NCBI GenBank assembly: GCA_035651655.1
Contig: DASRFG010000006.1
Location: 101,501-165,500 of the forward strand
Direction of reading: 5' to 3'
DNA: 64,000 nucleotides
Source of the DNA: Terriglobales bacterium
Lineage (GTDB): Bacteria; Acidobacteriota; Terriglobia; Terriglobales; Acidobacteriaceae
Part shown: one piece after another, positions 18,422-27,652 of the stretch
How positions within the stretch are numbered: position 1 is the stretch's first letter
Layout: the number at the start of each line of letters is the position of its first letter
Notes under the pieces: model-generated
What the model saw: only the letters and a program-made list of their open reading frames with translations
The model's database searches: none
What the model was told of the DNA's origin: nothing
Made by a program: the position numbers and the translations under genes

Positions 18422-20071
18422 TTGTCCCCTCCGCTGTTATTGAAAGAGAGCTCGCGTGGACAGATCCTGGAGGCAGTGCGCGTTCTGAGGCCGTTCTTTC
18501 CAGAGATCACCAGCGCCTGGCGGAGTCGCATGTTTGAGGAGTTTCAGTTTGACGGCCGCGCCATGATCTCCCTGGAACGCCTAAACCTCGGTACTGGCTT
18601 TGCACTGTTCTGCCAGGGAGACTTCACTACCTTCGCTGAGAACCTGAACTATTTCGGCACACGGCTGGCCAAGATGCAGGTGGAGACCAGGGCGGTAGCG
18701 CGCTCGTTGGAACTCTACGAGCTCTTTTGTGAGCCTTACGTTGCCAAGGCCTTTGGCGACCGCCGCACAGAAATCGTGGCCGCACTGGAAATGTTCTCTT
18801 CGGTCACATTTGTTTCGGTGTCACTTGCTTATTTCGAGATGCAGAGGGCTGCGTCGGCGGCGCTGCTAACGGTCCTGGATGCCGAGTTGTCTGCTCCTGA
18901 TCTGCCCGGACTCTTGAAAAAAGTTCTGGAAATTACCGCTTCGACCTTCGGAGCAGAACTGGGCGCTATTCTCTTGCGTGATCCCGAGACGGAAATGCTC
19001 CGGGTAGGTGCTTCCGTGGGCTTCGGGGCCGACCAGGAAGAGGAACAGGGAGTGCGTCCCGGCGAGGGATTCACTGGCAGGGTGGCGTTGACCGGTGAGG
19101 CTGACCAGTTAACCGAGACCACCGATTCCGAGGGCGATCCCGATCCCATCCTGCGTCGCAAAGCGAAATCTCTTTGGGCGGCGCCGCTCAAAAAGAGTGC
19201 GGATGAGATCATCGGTGTTTTGGAAATAGGCTTTCCCATGGTTTACCAGTGGATGCCGACGGAACGAGAGCTGATGCGCGCCATCGCCGATCGTTCCGCT
19301 TTGGCCATTCATCGCATGCAAATGACGGACGCGCTGCGCGAACGTGAGTCGCGAATTGCCGAACTCTCCGGACACCTGCTGCGAGTGCAGGAAGAGGAAC
19401 GGAAACACATCAGCCGCGAACTGCATGACGAGACGGGGCAGGGACTCATGGTGATCCGCTTGTACCTGGGAATGCTTGAGAGCAGCCTGCATTCGCGTCC
19501 TGCACACCAGAAGATCAGCGAGACGTTGGCGGTGGTAGATCGCACTATTGAAGGACTGCGGCGCATGATCGGCCGGCTCACACCCCTGGTCTTGCAAGAG
19601 TTGGGCATGGTGGCGGCGATCCGCAAGGAAGCCAAGGACCTCAGCAAGAATACCGGGGTGAAGGCACGAGTCGCGGTCGCGGAGAATGTGGGGAGGTTAG
19701 CGCCAGAAACCGAAACCGCCATCTACCGCGTGGTCCAAGAGGCCCTCCATAACGTAGCCAAACATGCCCAGGCCAAGAACACAACCATTCAAATGACCCG
19801 CGAGGATGGGGCGGTAAAGCTGGCCATAGAGGATGACGGCGTGGGTTTCGTGCAGAAAGGCATCTCCAAGGTCCGAAGCTTTGGCCTCGCGGGGATGCGT
19901 GAGCGCATTGTGGCCCTGGGGGGGTGTGTAAAAGTGCGATCCAGCAAAGGACGCGGTACTCGCATCGAAGTAACCGTGCCCGATGCAACGTCGCCGGCTC
20001 CGTTACCCGCCATGGCGGCGGATAGTGCGTATCCCGGGCGCGGAGTGGCAGTCAGTTCCACGGCAAGCTAA
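18422..20071 (+). CDS. Cytosolic GAF-containing sensor histidine kinase, NarL/DesK type
   Basis: 549 residues with no membrane segment. A helical N-terminal domain (about 10-140) of unknown ligand is followed by a GAF domain (about 150-300), then a HisKA_3 dimerisation helix with the phospho-acceptor in ELHDETGQG (H335), and an HATPase_c domain with an N-box around N444 (QEALHNVAKHA) and DDGVGF at 473-478. HisKA_3 kinases pair with LuxR-type regulators, and one lies 59 nt downstream. The start is TTG at 18422, fixed by AAGGAG 6 nt upstream. The signal is intracellular; GAF suggests a small ligand, heme or redox cue, but no diagnostic residues are visible. Confidence 0.92.
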   Translation: MSPPLLLKESSRGQILEAVRVLRPFFPEITSAWRSRMFEEFQFDGRAMISLERLNLGTGFALFCQGDFTTFAENLNYFGTRLAKMQVETRAVARSLELYELFCEPYVAKAFGDRRTEIVAALEMFSSVTFVSVSLAYFEMQRAASAALLTVLDAELSAPDLPGLLKKVLEITASTFGAELGAILLRDPETEMLRVGASVGFGADQEEEQGVRPGEGFTGRVALTGEADQLTETTDSEGDPDPILRRKAKSLWAAPLKKSADEIIGVLEIGFPMVYQWMPTERELMRAIADRSALAIHRMQMTDALRERESRIAELSGHLLRVQEEERKHISRELHDETGQGLMVIRLYLGMLESSLHSRPAHQKISETLAVVDRTIEGLRRMIGRLTPLVLQELGMVAAIRKEAKDLSKNTGVKARVAVAENVGRLAPETETAIYRVVQEALHNVAKHAQAKNTTIQMTREDGAVKLAIEDDGVGFVQKGISKVRSFGLAGMRERIVALGGCVKVRSSKGRGTRIEVTVPDATSPAPLPAMAADSAYPGRGVAVSSTAS

Positions 20072-20130
20072 GGCTGGCATCAGCCCGGTTCGCCGGGGAT
20101 GGCGGCCGGAGACTCAGACTCGAGGAATTA

Positions 20131-20796
20131 ATGCCCAAGATTAAGTGCTTGCTGGTCGACGACCATACGCTGTTCCGTCAGGGCGTGCGCCGGTTACTCG
20201 AAGGAGAGTCCGATTTTGAGGTCGTTGGGGAGGCAGCTGACGCCGGTGATGCGCTAGAGAAGGCGCGCGAACTCCGCCCTGACGTGGTCTTGATGGATAT
20301 CGGCATGCCCGGATTGTCCTCGTTCGAGGCGGCCCGTCAGATTCGCAAAAATCGTCCCGAGACGAAATTGCTATTTCTTACCATGTACGAGGACGAAGAC
20401 TATCTTGTGCAGTGCCTGGAAGTGGGCGCTGCGGGATACGTCCTGAAGGACACGCCCGCTCCGCAGTTGGTCAGTGCTGTTCGCGACGTTTACAAGGGTG
20501 GAAAGTATTTAAGCTCGCAAGTGCTGAGTAAGCTGGTGGAAGATTTCCGGGCACGCGTGCGCGATGCCAAAATGCGCCCCCGCATGTCCACTCTCACCCC
20601 TCGGGAGCGCGAGATATTGAAGCTGCTGGCTGAAGGCAATTCGGTCAAGGAGATCGCAGTACTCCTGGGTCTGAGCGTCAAGACGGTCGAAGCACACAAA
20701 TTCAATCTCATGCGCAAGCTCGACATTCACAATAAGGCCCAGCTCGTCACTTACGCGATCCAGAAGAAAATCATTAAAATACCCGTAAATCAGTAG
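20131..20796 (+). CDS. NarL/LuxR-family response regulator
   Basis: 221 residues. The receiver has LLVDDHTLF, the Asp in VVLMDIGMPG and the Lys in VLKDTPAPQL. The C-terminal LuxR helix-turn-helix (about 150-215) reads LTPREREILKLLAEGNSVKEIA and then VKTVEAHKFNLMRKL. It should bind DNA as a dimer after phosphorylation by the kinase encoded just upstream; the pair is probably one operon. Targets are unknown. Confidence 0.95.
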   Translation: MPKIKCLLVDDHTLFRQGVRRLLEGESDFEVVGEAADAGDALEKARELRPDVVLMDIGMPGLSSFEAARQIRKNRPETKLLFLTMYEDEDYLVQCLEVGAAGYVLKDTPAPQLVSAVRDVYKGGKYLSSQVLSKLVEDFRARVRDAKMRPRMSTLTPREREILKLLAEGNSVKEIAVLLGLSVKTVEAHKFNLMRKLDIHNKAQLVTYAIQKKIIKIPVNQ

Positions 20797-20826
20797 CTCT
20801 ACCCAGAAGGGCTGCCGGTTGGACGG

Positions 20827-21570
20827 TCATTCCGAGCGGTCGGAATGAGAGCTTGCGACCGCGCTGCCCCCTTCCCGCATCATCAATCTTGCCAACGTTT
20901 CCAAGTCCCGAACTTCCAGGTCAGGCTGTGCGTCAGCAGCTCGGCGCGTTGCACCTGAGCCGTCCTTGCTGGCGGCTCGATTCACCCACACCGTGGCAAG
21001 ACCTAGCTCGCGCGCGGGCACCACGTCGTGATAGAGGCTTTGGGCGACGTGCAGAATGCGATCGGCCGGCACCGCGATTTTCTTTAGCGCGAGGCGGAAT
21101 ATTTTGTGGGATGGTTTATAAGCCTGCGCTTGCTGTGCGGTAACGATTTGATCGAAGGCAATCCCCAGTTGTTTGTTGGTCTCAGCGAACATTGCGTCCT
21201 CGGTATTGGATATGATCGCCAGCTTGTAGCGCGTCTTCAACTCCCGAAGAGCGGCGACTGTATCTGGGAAAGGACGCCAATCCTTCAGCGATTCGGCTAG
21301 CGACGCTGCTTCGGCGTCTGAAGGGCTAAAACCGAGCCGTTTCCCCAATCCCCTGACTACATTCTTGAGCACCTGGCCATACGGTTGAAATTCGCTCTGC
21401 TGTAACTGCGGCTCCAATTCAGAATAAAGCTGCAGGATGGCCGAGTCGTCGAGTTGCTTTCCGTGCGCATGCAGAATCGGACGCAAAGCTGCGAGGATAC
21501 CGCTCTCCCAGTCAATGAGCGTGCCGTAACAATCAAACGTGAGGACCTGGAAGTGGTTGAAATCGAGCAT
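20827..21570 (-). CDS. HAD-superfamily hydrolase (haloacid dehalogenase type II-like)
   Basis: About 247 residues of the HAD fold with cap domain. The nucleophile Asp is in LTFDCYGTLIDW, followed by the motif II Ser/Thr in LAIISNTEDA, Lys in YKPSHKIFR and the motif IV region HVAQSLYHDVVPARELG. The type II L-2-haloacid dehalogenase subgroup is the best match, but many such proteins are phosphatases. The start is set at MLDFNHFQ (21570); an in-frame ATG six codons earlier is possible. It converges on the response regulator with a 30-nt gap. Confidence 0.88.
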   Translation of the reverse strand: MLDFNHFQVLTFDCYGTLIDWESGILAALRPILHAHGKQLDDSAILQLYSELEPQLQQSEFQPYGQVLKNVVRGLGKRLGFSPSDAEAASLAESLKDWRPFPDTVAALRELKTRYKLAIISNTEDAMFAETNKQLGIAFDQIVTAQQAQAYKPSHKIFRLALKKIAVPADRILHVAQSLYHDVVPARELGLATVWVNRAASKDGSGATRRAADAQPDLEVRDLETLARLMMREGGSAVASSHSDRSE

Positions 21571-21624
21571 GACAAATGCGCGGCGCAAAGTTCCGCCGCA
21601 AACAAAGCGGTGACATTCGGACGA

Positions 21625-22314
21625 CTACTGGTTGACCTGAAGTGGCTGTAGCAATTTAAATGTCACCACCGATTCTGCGGGCAAGAGAACATCTTTGTTG
21701 CCGGTAAAAGCAGATCCGGCGGTGCCTGCACCGGCTCCGGCAACTGCGCCAATGGCCGCACCCTTACCTCCACCAGCCAGCGCGCCGATTAACGCACCCA
21801 CACCGGCGCCACCGCCAATCATTTCGGCCGTCCGCTTACCTTTACCCTTCATGGCGCGTGAGACGGCTGCGGTTTGGACGTTATGCGGCACCCCGTCTAC
21901 GGTGACGGAATTTAGGGCGATCCTCAGCAGCGCGGCGCCTTTAAAACGGCCTCTGGAGGCTGCCTCGGCCACTGTGCCTTGCGCGGCCGCTCCCGCTGGA
22001 ATCACGGTGACTCCGTTGACCACCACCGGCGTTACTACGGTGGCAGTAAAAGTATCGCCAGGGTTGCTGATCTTTGATCCCACGGCCTGATTCAGCCGTA
22101 CCGTTATCGGCGTTCCTGCCGGTACCACGACGGCTTGGTGTTCAGGCGACTTCTTCGTACCTGGCGCCGCTTCTCCCATGGGGCTGTTCGAGGCAGCGGG
22201 TCCTTGGGACCCTGCGGGCCCTTGCGACTCAGTCGCCGGTTGGGGCTTGCTGCAAGACAGAAGACTGAGGAGCAAGCAGACTGCGGCTGCAGATCCCATT
22301 AATCGCGAATGCAT
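21625..22314 (-). CDS. Lipoprotein with glycine-zipper region
   Basis: 229 residues. The N-terminus has a signal sequence with a lipobox (LLSLLSC), so the mature protein is lipid-anchored at Cys about 21, after which the chain is rich in Pro, Ser and Gly. A beta-rich middle ([20 protein letters not shown], then [13 protein letters not shown]) is followed by a run of glycine-zipper sequence (about 165-200) that could insert in a membrane or mediate oligomers, and a short beta tail. Similar proteins are common in Acidobacteria, with no known function. It is transcribed alone. Confidence 0.8.
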   Translation of the reverse strand: MHSRLMGSAAAVCLLLSLLSCSKPQPATESQGPAGSQGPAASNSPMGEAAPGTKKSPEHQAVVVPAGTPITVRLNQAVGSKISNPGDTFTATVVTPVVVNGVTVIPAGAAAQGTVAEAASRGRFKGAALLRIALNSVTVDGVPHNVQTAAVSRAMKGKGKRTAEMIGGGAGVGALIGALAGGGKGAAIGAVAGAGAGTAGSAFTGNKDVLLPAESVVTFKLLQPLQVNQ

Positions 22315-22442
22315 AGATGACCTCCGAATGAAGTGTTTTTAACAGAAGGGAATCGCTGGCGCAAATACTTTAATGACAGTAATTTAACTCGTAACTCTGC
22401 TTCGTGCCGGTTTGAGAAGTGAAGGGTTCTCTTGTGCCCACT

Positions 22443-23561
22443 CTAGGACGTTTTTGTTGCGGGCTCGCAGTCTGCGGACACCACAGAGAGAGCACTGGTC
22501 CCGCTGTGTTGCCCGTTGCCGGATTCCATTCCCGTTAACACTCCAGCGCTGCCCGCCGCGGAGGCCGCTGCCTGGGCCTGCGCCGGTTCTGCCGTTGGCT
22601 CAAGAAACTTCTCCCGCTTCAGCAATGGGCGTCCTAGCGAAGCGTTGTATCCGGTCCAGGCTCCCTCAAGGTTGGACTCACGTTCCAGGTGCGCACGCAT
22701 GCTCTCCATCTTCGAGTCGAGGTCGTCAAGATAGTGAAGCATGAGCGCCTCGGGAAACATTGGTAGCTTGGGAGAGCCGAATTCGTATTCGCCGTGATGG
22801 CTGATGATCAAGTGCTCGAGCAATGTTTTGAGCTCCTGGGGGAAGTCCTGCAGCTGGGCGATTTTGGCCTGCAGCATCTCCAGTTCGATGATCATGTGGC
22901 CCAGTAACTGGCCGCGCGTCGTGTAGGCAAACGACCGGTTGTAGCTGAGCTCGTAGATTTTTCCCACGTCATGCAGGAATGCGCCCGTCAGGAGAAGATC
23001 GCGATCTACCAGCGGATAATTACGGCTCACCAGATCACATGACTTAAACAAGGACACCACGTGGTCTAGCAGCCCGCCAATGTATGCGTGATGCAGGGTC
23101 TTGGCGGCGGGGGCATTGCGATACGCCGCAGCGATCTCCGCGTCACTCATGAAAGCCTGAACCAGAGATTTCAGATGTGGATTACTGAACGTGGCTACGA
23201 AATCGGCGAGTGTCTGCCATAGCTGGTTGATATCTTTGCTGCATTTGGGCAGGTAGTCGTCAAATTCGATTTCCGACTGCTGCAACTTCCGCACTTTATG
23301 GATCGTAAGCTGAAAGTGGTTCTTGTAGCGGTTGATCAGTCCTTTGACCTTGACGTAGTCATCCTGCTCGAAAGCATTGAGCGCATCGGTGACGTTGTCC
23401 CACATCTTGGCTTCGATTTGGCCGCCTCGATCTGCCAGAGTCAGCGCCAGATACGGCTCACCGGTTTTCTTCGGCTTCACCTGTTTAACCGCGACCACAA
23501 AGCTGGAGGTGATCACCTTGTTCTCGCAGCTGGCGCAATCGGAGATATAGAAGTCTTTCAT
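22443..23561 (-). CDS. YhaM-like 3'-5' exoribonuclease (OB fold plus HD domain)
   Basis: About 372 residues. The N-terminal OB-fold (about 20-110; LTLADRGGQIEAKMWDN) binds nucleic acid; the HD domain (about 160-310) has metal His-Asp in GAFLHDVGKIYE and later His residues in LIISHHGEYEFGSP. The LPMFPEALMLHYLDDLDSKM segment is typical of YhaM/CbfA, which trims RNA or ssDNA from the 3' end in Gram-positives. The C-terminal 60 residues are Ala/Gly-rich and probably disordered. The start is the ATG of MKDFYISD at 23561, three codons inside the longest frame. Confidence 0.88.
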   Translation of the reverse strand: MKDFYISDCASCENKVITSSFVVAVKQVKPKKTGEPYLALTLADRGGQIEAKMWDNVTDALNAFEQDDYVKVKGLINRYKNHFQLTIHKVRKLQQSEIEFDDYLPKCSKDINQLWQTLADFVATFSNPHLKSLVQAFMSDAEIAAAYRNAPAAKTLHHAYIGGLLDHVVSLFKSCDLVSRNYPLVDRDLLLTGAFLHDVGKIYELSYNRSFAYTTRGQLLGHMIIELEMLQAKIAQLQDFPQELKTLLEHLIISHHGEYEFGSPKLPMFPEALMLHYLDDLDSKMESMRAHLERESNLEGAWTGYNASLGRPLLKREKFLEPTAEPAQAQAAASAAGSAGVLTGMESGNGQHSGTSALSVVSADCEPATKTS

Positions 23562-23654
23562 GGCGCACAAACGAAACCCGCTCTACACGGGGACAGTACT
23601 GCCCACCGCACGGGAGAAGAACTTGAACAGGTCTCTGGTTTGGGTCAGCCTACA

Positions 23655-24821
23655 CTAAAACAGCAGGAACTTCTTCTTCTTTTTAAGCTTTTTGCTGCCT
23701 TCCGCTGCTGAGGCTGTGGTGTAAATAGGCTTGGTTTCGTTGGGGCTGGCGCCGCTGTCAACGTAACCCGGTTTGATGTCAATGAAAGCTTGCTCACGCA
23801 GCTTCGTGAGGTAGGCACGCAACGCAGGCTGTAATTTCTGGTAATACAACGCATCCTGTACCCTGGCCTCCACCTCTTTGAACGGCGGTACGCCTGGCAT
23901 CTGGTGCTCCGTAACCTGCAGGATGACAAAACCCTGTTTAGTGCGAATTACGTTGGAAACCTCGCCGGCTTTCATAGCAAATGTCGTGTCTTCCAATTCC
24001 TTAGCCAGGGTTCCGCGCTTAAACAGTCCCAGATCGCCGCCCTGGGCAGCGCTAGGGCCATCGGAGTTCTTTCTCGCTACTTCGTCGAACTTTGCTCCTT
24101 TGCGGATCTCTGCGAGCAATTGGCTGGCTTTGGCCTCCGCCTGTGCCACCCGTTCCTCTTCCGGGACCTCGGGGACACTACTGGCTGGCGTGGCCTCACT
24201 CGATGGCCCAGGCTTGGAGCTGTCAGCTTTAGGTGCGGACTTTGCCGCGGTCGAAACTAAAATCTCGCTCAGGCGCACCTGCTCGGGACGCTCCAGCTCA
24301 CTTCTATGCTCGTTGTAAAACTTCTGCGCCTCTTCCTTGGAAACTCTTATCTGTGACCCTACCTCGCGCTGAATCACCTGTTGGGTCACGATGTTGTTCC
24401 GCATGTTCTGCTTAAAATCTTCGTATGAGATTCCCTGGGCTTGCGCCGATTTTTCTAGCTCCTCCATGGATCCCAACCCCATCTGTTTACGAATCTCATC
24501 CAGCTTCTTGACCAGGTCCGTATCCCCGGTTATGCCGTCCTCGGCTCCCTTTTCAACCAGTAGCTGCTGATCAATAAGGTCCCGAAGTACGTCCTTTTCA
24601 CGCTCGCCTAGCTCCTGGCTGGGCATACCCTGTTGTTGGGCCTCGCTGCGAACCTGCTCTTGGCTGCGCGTGTAATCAGAATGGGTGATGATGTGATTGT
24701 CCACCCGAGCAATGATCTCCTCTACTACGGTGTCCGACTTTGTGTCGGCAGGAGTTGCCGCCGTAAGAACGGACATTGGGGCTAGGGCGAAAATGACTGA
24801 GAGCAGAACAACTGATTTCAT
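23655..24821 (-). CDS. Periplasmic SurA-like parvulin peptidyl-prolyl isomerase
   Basis: 388 residues with a signal peptide (MKSVVLLSVIFALAPMSVLTA). A SurA-type N-terminal chaperone region (EEIIARVDNHIITHSDY onward) leads to one parvulin domain (RLSEILVST, then FDEVARKNSDGPSAAQGGDLGLF). That domain carries an insertion of about 40 Pro/Ser/Ala/Glu residues between its first strand and the helix. The C-terminus ends in a lysine run (KKLKKKKKF). It should help fold outer-membrane proteins. The start at 24821 is chosen because the signal peptide begins there; the frame stays open 360 nt further upstream without protein-like sequence. Confidence 0.9.
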   Translation of the reverse strand: MKSVVLLSVIFALAPMSVLTAATPADTKSDTVVEEIIARVDNHIITHSDYTRSQEQVRSEAQQQGMPSQELGEREKDVLRDLIDQQLLVEKGAEDGITGDTDLVKKLDEIRKQMGLGSMEELEKSAQAQGISYEDFKQNMRNNIVTQQVIQREVGSQIRVSKEEAQKFYNEHRSELERPEQVRLSEILVSTAAKSAPKADSSKPGPSSEATPASSVPEVPEEERVAQAEAKASQLLAEIRKGAKFDEVARKNSDGPSAAQGGDLGLFKRGTLAKELEDTTFAMKAGEVSNVIRTKQGFVILQVTEHQMPGVPPFKEVEARVQDALYYQKLQPALRAYLTKLREQAFIDIKPGYVDSGASPNETKPIYTTASAAEGSKKLKKKKKFLLF

Positions 24822-24951
24822 GGCTTTGGACTCGGCTATGGAACTTGTCAATATTCTACAACCCTGGCCCCGAATAGTGCATTCGAGCCCTGCTATCATG
24901 AATAGTTCTGGGGATTGGTTTTGCTGCTGTGTCGCAGCAAGAGGTGGAATA

Positions 24952-26733
24952 TTGGCGCTGAAGATGCTTTTGCTTACTGCGGTCACAGGTCTTTTCTGTG
25001 CTGCCTGTCTGGCTGAAGTACCCAAGCCCGCTGCAGCTAAGGTTCCGGGACTCGCGGAACTGAACCGCATGATCTCGCGATTTGCGCCCACTACGATTCG
25101 AGTGGACACCAAGTCCTTGTCATCCGGCGATCGGCAGGCTCTGGCTAAACTGATCCAGGCGGCGCGCATCGTCAATAACATTTACATGCAACAGCTCTGG
25201 AGCGGCGACCTTGCCCTCTATGCCAAGCTGCAGAAAGACAAATCCCCTTTGGGACGCGCCCGCTTGCACTATTTCTGGATCAACAAAGGTCCATGGGACG
25301 ATCTGGACGGTTTCAAGGCCTTCATTCCTGGAGTTCCGCCTCGCAAACCATTGGGCGCCAATTTCTATCCCGAGGATATGACCAAGGAGCAATTCGAGGC
25401 CGGGGTCAAGGAATTGCCCGCAGACCAGCAGCTGCAGGCCAAAGGTTTCTTCACGGTAATCCGCTGGGAAGACAATTCGAAAAAGAAGCTCACGTTCGTG
25501 CCTTACACTCAGGAATACAAGTCGGATCTGGAGCGCGCTGCTGGACTGCTTCGCGAGGCAGCCGGGCTCACGGACAACGATTCGCTGAAGAAATTTCTAA
25601 CCAGCCGGGCCGAGGCTTTCCTCTCTAACGACTACTACGAGAGCGATATCGCCTGGATGGACCTCGATGCGCCGCTCGACATTACCATCGGCCCATATGA
25701 AACCTACACCGACGAACTCTTCGGCTACAAGGCGGCATTCGAAGCATATGTAAACCTGCGTGACGACAAAGAAACCGCAAAGCTGGCGGCGTTTGCCCAA
25801 CACTTGCAGGAAATCGAAAACAATCTTCCAGAAGATCCGAAATATCGGGTCGCCAAATTAGGGGCCGCCGCCCCCATTCGGGTGGTAGACGAAATCCTCA
25901 GTTCTGGAGACGGCAGCCATGGAGTGCAAACTGCCGCCTACAACTTGCCCAATGACGAACGCGTGGTGCAACAAAAGGGCAGCAAGCGAGTGATGCTGAA
26001 GAATATCCAGGAGGCGAAATTTCATAGTGTCCTCATACCCATTGCTGGCCGTGTTCTAGCCAGATCGGCGCAGGGGGATGTGAGCTTTGAATGGTTCTTC
26101 ACCCACATCCTGGCCCACGAGCTCATGCACGGCTTGGGGCCACACCAGATCAAGGTCCAGGACCGCGAAACCTCTCCGCGCGAAGAACTCAAAGAACTCT
26201 ACAGCGCGATTGAAGAGGCCAAGGCTGACGTGACCGGGTTATTTGCCTTGCAGTACATGATGGACCACAGCAAAGAAATGAACCTGGGATCTCTGCTGCA
26301 GAGCGATGAAGCAGCACAGCGCCAACTTTACACAACCTATCTGGCCTCGACCTTTCGTAGCCTGCGGTTCGGCTTAAGCGAAGCTCACGGCAAAGGCACC
26401 GCTATTCAGCTCAACTATTTGCTCGACAAGGGTGGTTTCGTCGCGCGCCCGGACGGCAGCTACACCGTGGATTTTGCCAAAATCAAGGAGGCCGTGCGCG
26501 ACCTCGATCACGATCTGTTGACCCTTGAAGCCGAAGGCAATTATGACGGCGCCAAACAGATGCTGGAGAAATTTGCTGTGATCCGGCCAGAGGTGCAAAA
26601 AACCCTGGATCGGCTACGGGACATACCGACCGATATTGAACCGCAGTTCACAACTGCGGATGAGCTGGCGCCGGAAAATAGCGTGCAGAAGCCGGCACGT
26701 CACGGTCACCGCACTCGCCGCAGGCGGCGTTAA
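24952..26733 (+). CDS. Secreted M49-like (dipeptidyl-peptidase III) zinc metallopeptidase
   Basis: About 593 residues with a signal peptide (LKMLLLTAVTGLFCAACLA). Zinc motifs are HELMH (H389 to H393) and EEAKAD (421-426), arranged as in the M49 family, where the first motif normally reads HEXXGH with an extra residue. Here it is the shorter HEXXH. Regions such as FYPEDMTKEQFEAG and YETYTDELFGYKAAFEAYV also match bacterial M49-like proteins, some annotated as Nudix-associated. The start is the TTG at 24952 with AGGTGG nearby; the ATG at 24964 is the alternative. It is divergent from the parvulin gene, and its stop overlaps the next gene's stop. Confidence 0.82.
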   Translation: MALKMLLLTAVTGLFCAACLAEVPKPAAAKVPGLAELNRMISRFAPTTIRVDTKSLSSGDRQALAKLIQAARIVNNIYMQQLWSGDLALYAKLQKDKSPLGRARLHYFWINKGPWDDLDGFKAFIPGVPPRKPLGANFYPEDMTKEQFEAGVKELPADQQLQAKGFFTVIRWEDNSKKKLTFVPYTQEYKSDLERAAGLLREAAGLTDNDSLKKFLTSRAEAFLSNDYYESDIAWMDLDAPLDITIGPYETYTDELFGYKAAFEAYVNLRDDKETAKLAAFAQHLQEIENNLPEDPKYRVAKLGAAAPIRVVDEILSSGDGSHGVQTAAYNLPNDERVVQQKGSKRVMLKNIQEAKFHSVLIPIAGRVLARSAQGDVSFEWFFTHILAHELMHGLGPHQIKVQDRETSPREELKELYSAIEEAKADVTGLFALQYMMDHSKEMNLGSLLQSDEAAQRQLYTTYLASTFRSLRFGLSEAHGKGTAIQLNYLLDKGGFVARPDGSYTVDFAKIKEAVRDLDHDLLTLEAEGNYDGAKQMLEKFAVIRPEVQKTLDRLRDIPTDIEPQFTTADELAPENSVQKPARHGHRTRRRRR

Positions 26734-27494
26734 TTGGATCCAGGGTTGGTGCGCAGCAACGCAATCACGGTTGCATCGTTATGAAGCAGCGGGGCACAGG
26801 TGTAACGCTGCACCGTTCGCAAGATGGCCTCGCATAGGTATTGCGCGTCGGTAAACTGCTCGTCGGCCAAACTCTCTTTCAGACGCTCGCCACCAAACTC
26901 CTCGCCTTTGCACTGGCTTTCCCACAGACCACGCGAGGCGAGTAATAGGACCGCTCCCGGTTGCAGGACCGAGATTTGCGGCTCGTACGTGGCGTGTGAA
27001 AACAATCCCAGCGGCAGTCCAGTGGACTCGAGGGTTGTCACCCCAGAGCCATCTTTTATCAATGCGGGCGGATGACCGGCACCCACATAGGCAAGCGTCC
27101 CGAGACCCAGATTGAAGCAGCCCAAGAATGCCGGTGAATAGTGGCTGCTGCTCGCCTGAGAAAGAATCGCTCGATTCACCGAGTGGGTAAGCTCGGTGAT
27201 GGCTTCACTCTCGTTGATATCTTGCTCGCTGAATAGCTTGGGAACCGCATCGCGCATGCCATCCTGCACGGTGGCGGCTATGTCTAGAGCTTGGGCGCGT
27301 TTTCCGGAGATGTCGAACAGGGCAAATATCAGCCGATTCGACCCTGCGGCAATGAACTCGTAGAAGTCTCCTCCCATGCGAGCGATGCAATAAGCAGCGC
27401 CGACATCAATTCCCGGCATGATTGGAAGTGCACTCGGCGCCGGTTTGCGGTAATCCGGGGCGGTGGCCACCGCTCTCATGAAAGGCAGTTTCAT
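26730..27494 (-). CDS. SpoIIE/PP2C-like phosphatase domain protein with altered metal motif
   Basis: About 254 residues covering one SpoIIE (PPM) domain. Recognisable blocks are RMGGDFYEF, ALFDISGKRAQ, the GHPPALI strand and the C-terminal NDATVIAL. The expected TDG motif after the central strand reads ASRGLWES, so the Asp that usually binds metal is replaced by Arg; activity may be lost or changed. These phosphatases normally act on anti-anti-sigma factors, but no such partner is adjacent. The start at MKLPFMRAV (27494) is inferred from domain extent. The stop codons of this and the convergent M49-like gene overlap by 4 nt. Confidence 0.82.
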   Translation of the reverse strand: MKLPFMRAVATAPDYRKPAPSALPIMPGIDVGAAYCIARMGGDFYEFIAAGSNRLIFALFDISGKRAQALDIAATVQDGMRDAVPKLFSEQDINESEAITELTHSVNRAILSQASSSHYSPAFLGCFNLGLGTLAYVGAGHPPALIKDGSGVTTLESTGLPLGLFSHATYEPQISVLQPGAVLLLASRGLWESQCKGEEFGGERLKESLADEQFTDAQYLCEAILRTVQRYTCAPLLHNDATVIALLRTNPGSN

Positions 27495-27652
27495 ACGAAC
27501 CCGCGTCAAAATAGCACAGGAAGGCCTTTCGGCCAACAGTTTTAGACCAGGGGTAAGGCGCACGGATGGACGTTTGATGCAGGCTTGGGACGGAATTGGC
27601 TGCCCGGAGGGTGAGTGTCGGGATCGGCGAAGAGGTTGACCTGGACCGGGCC

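Noticed and set aside
24822..25181. Upstream extension of the parvulin gene
   Set aside because: The 120 extra residues are not protein-like and overlap the start of the divergent M49-like gene; the signal peptide begins at 24821.
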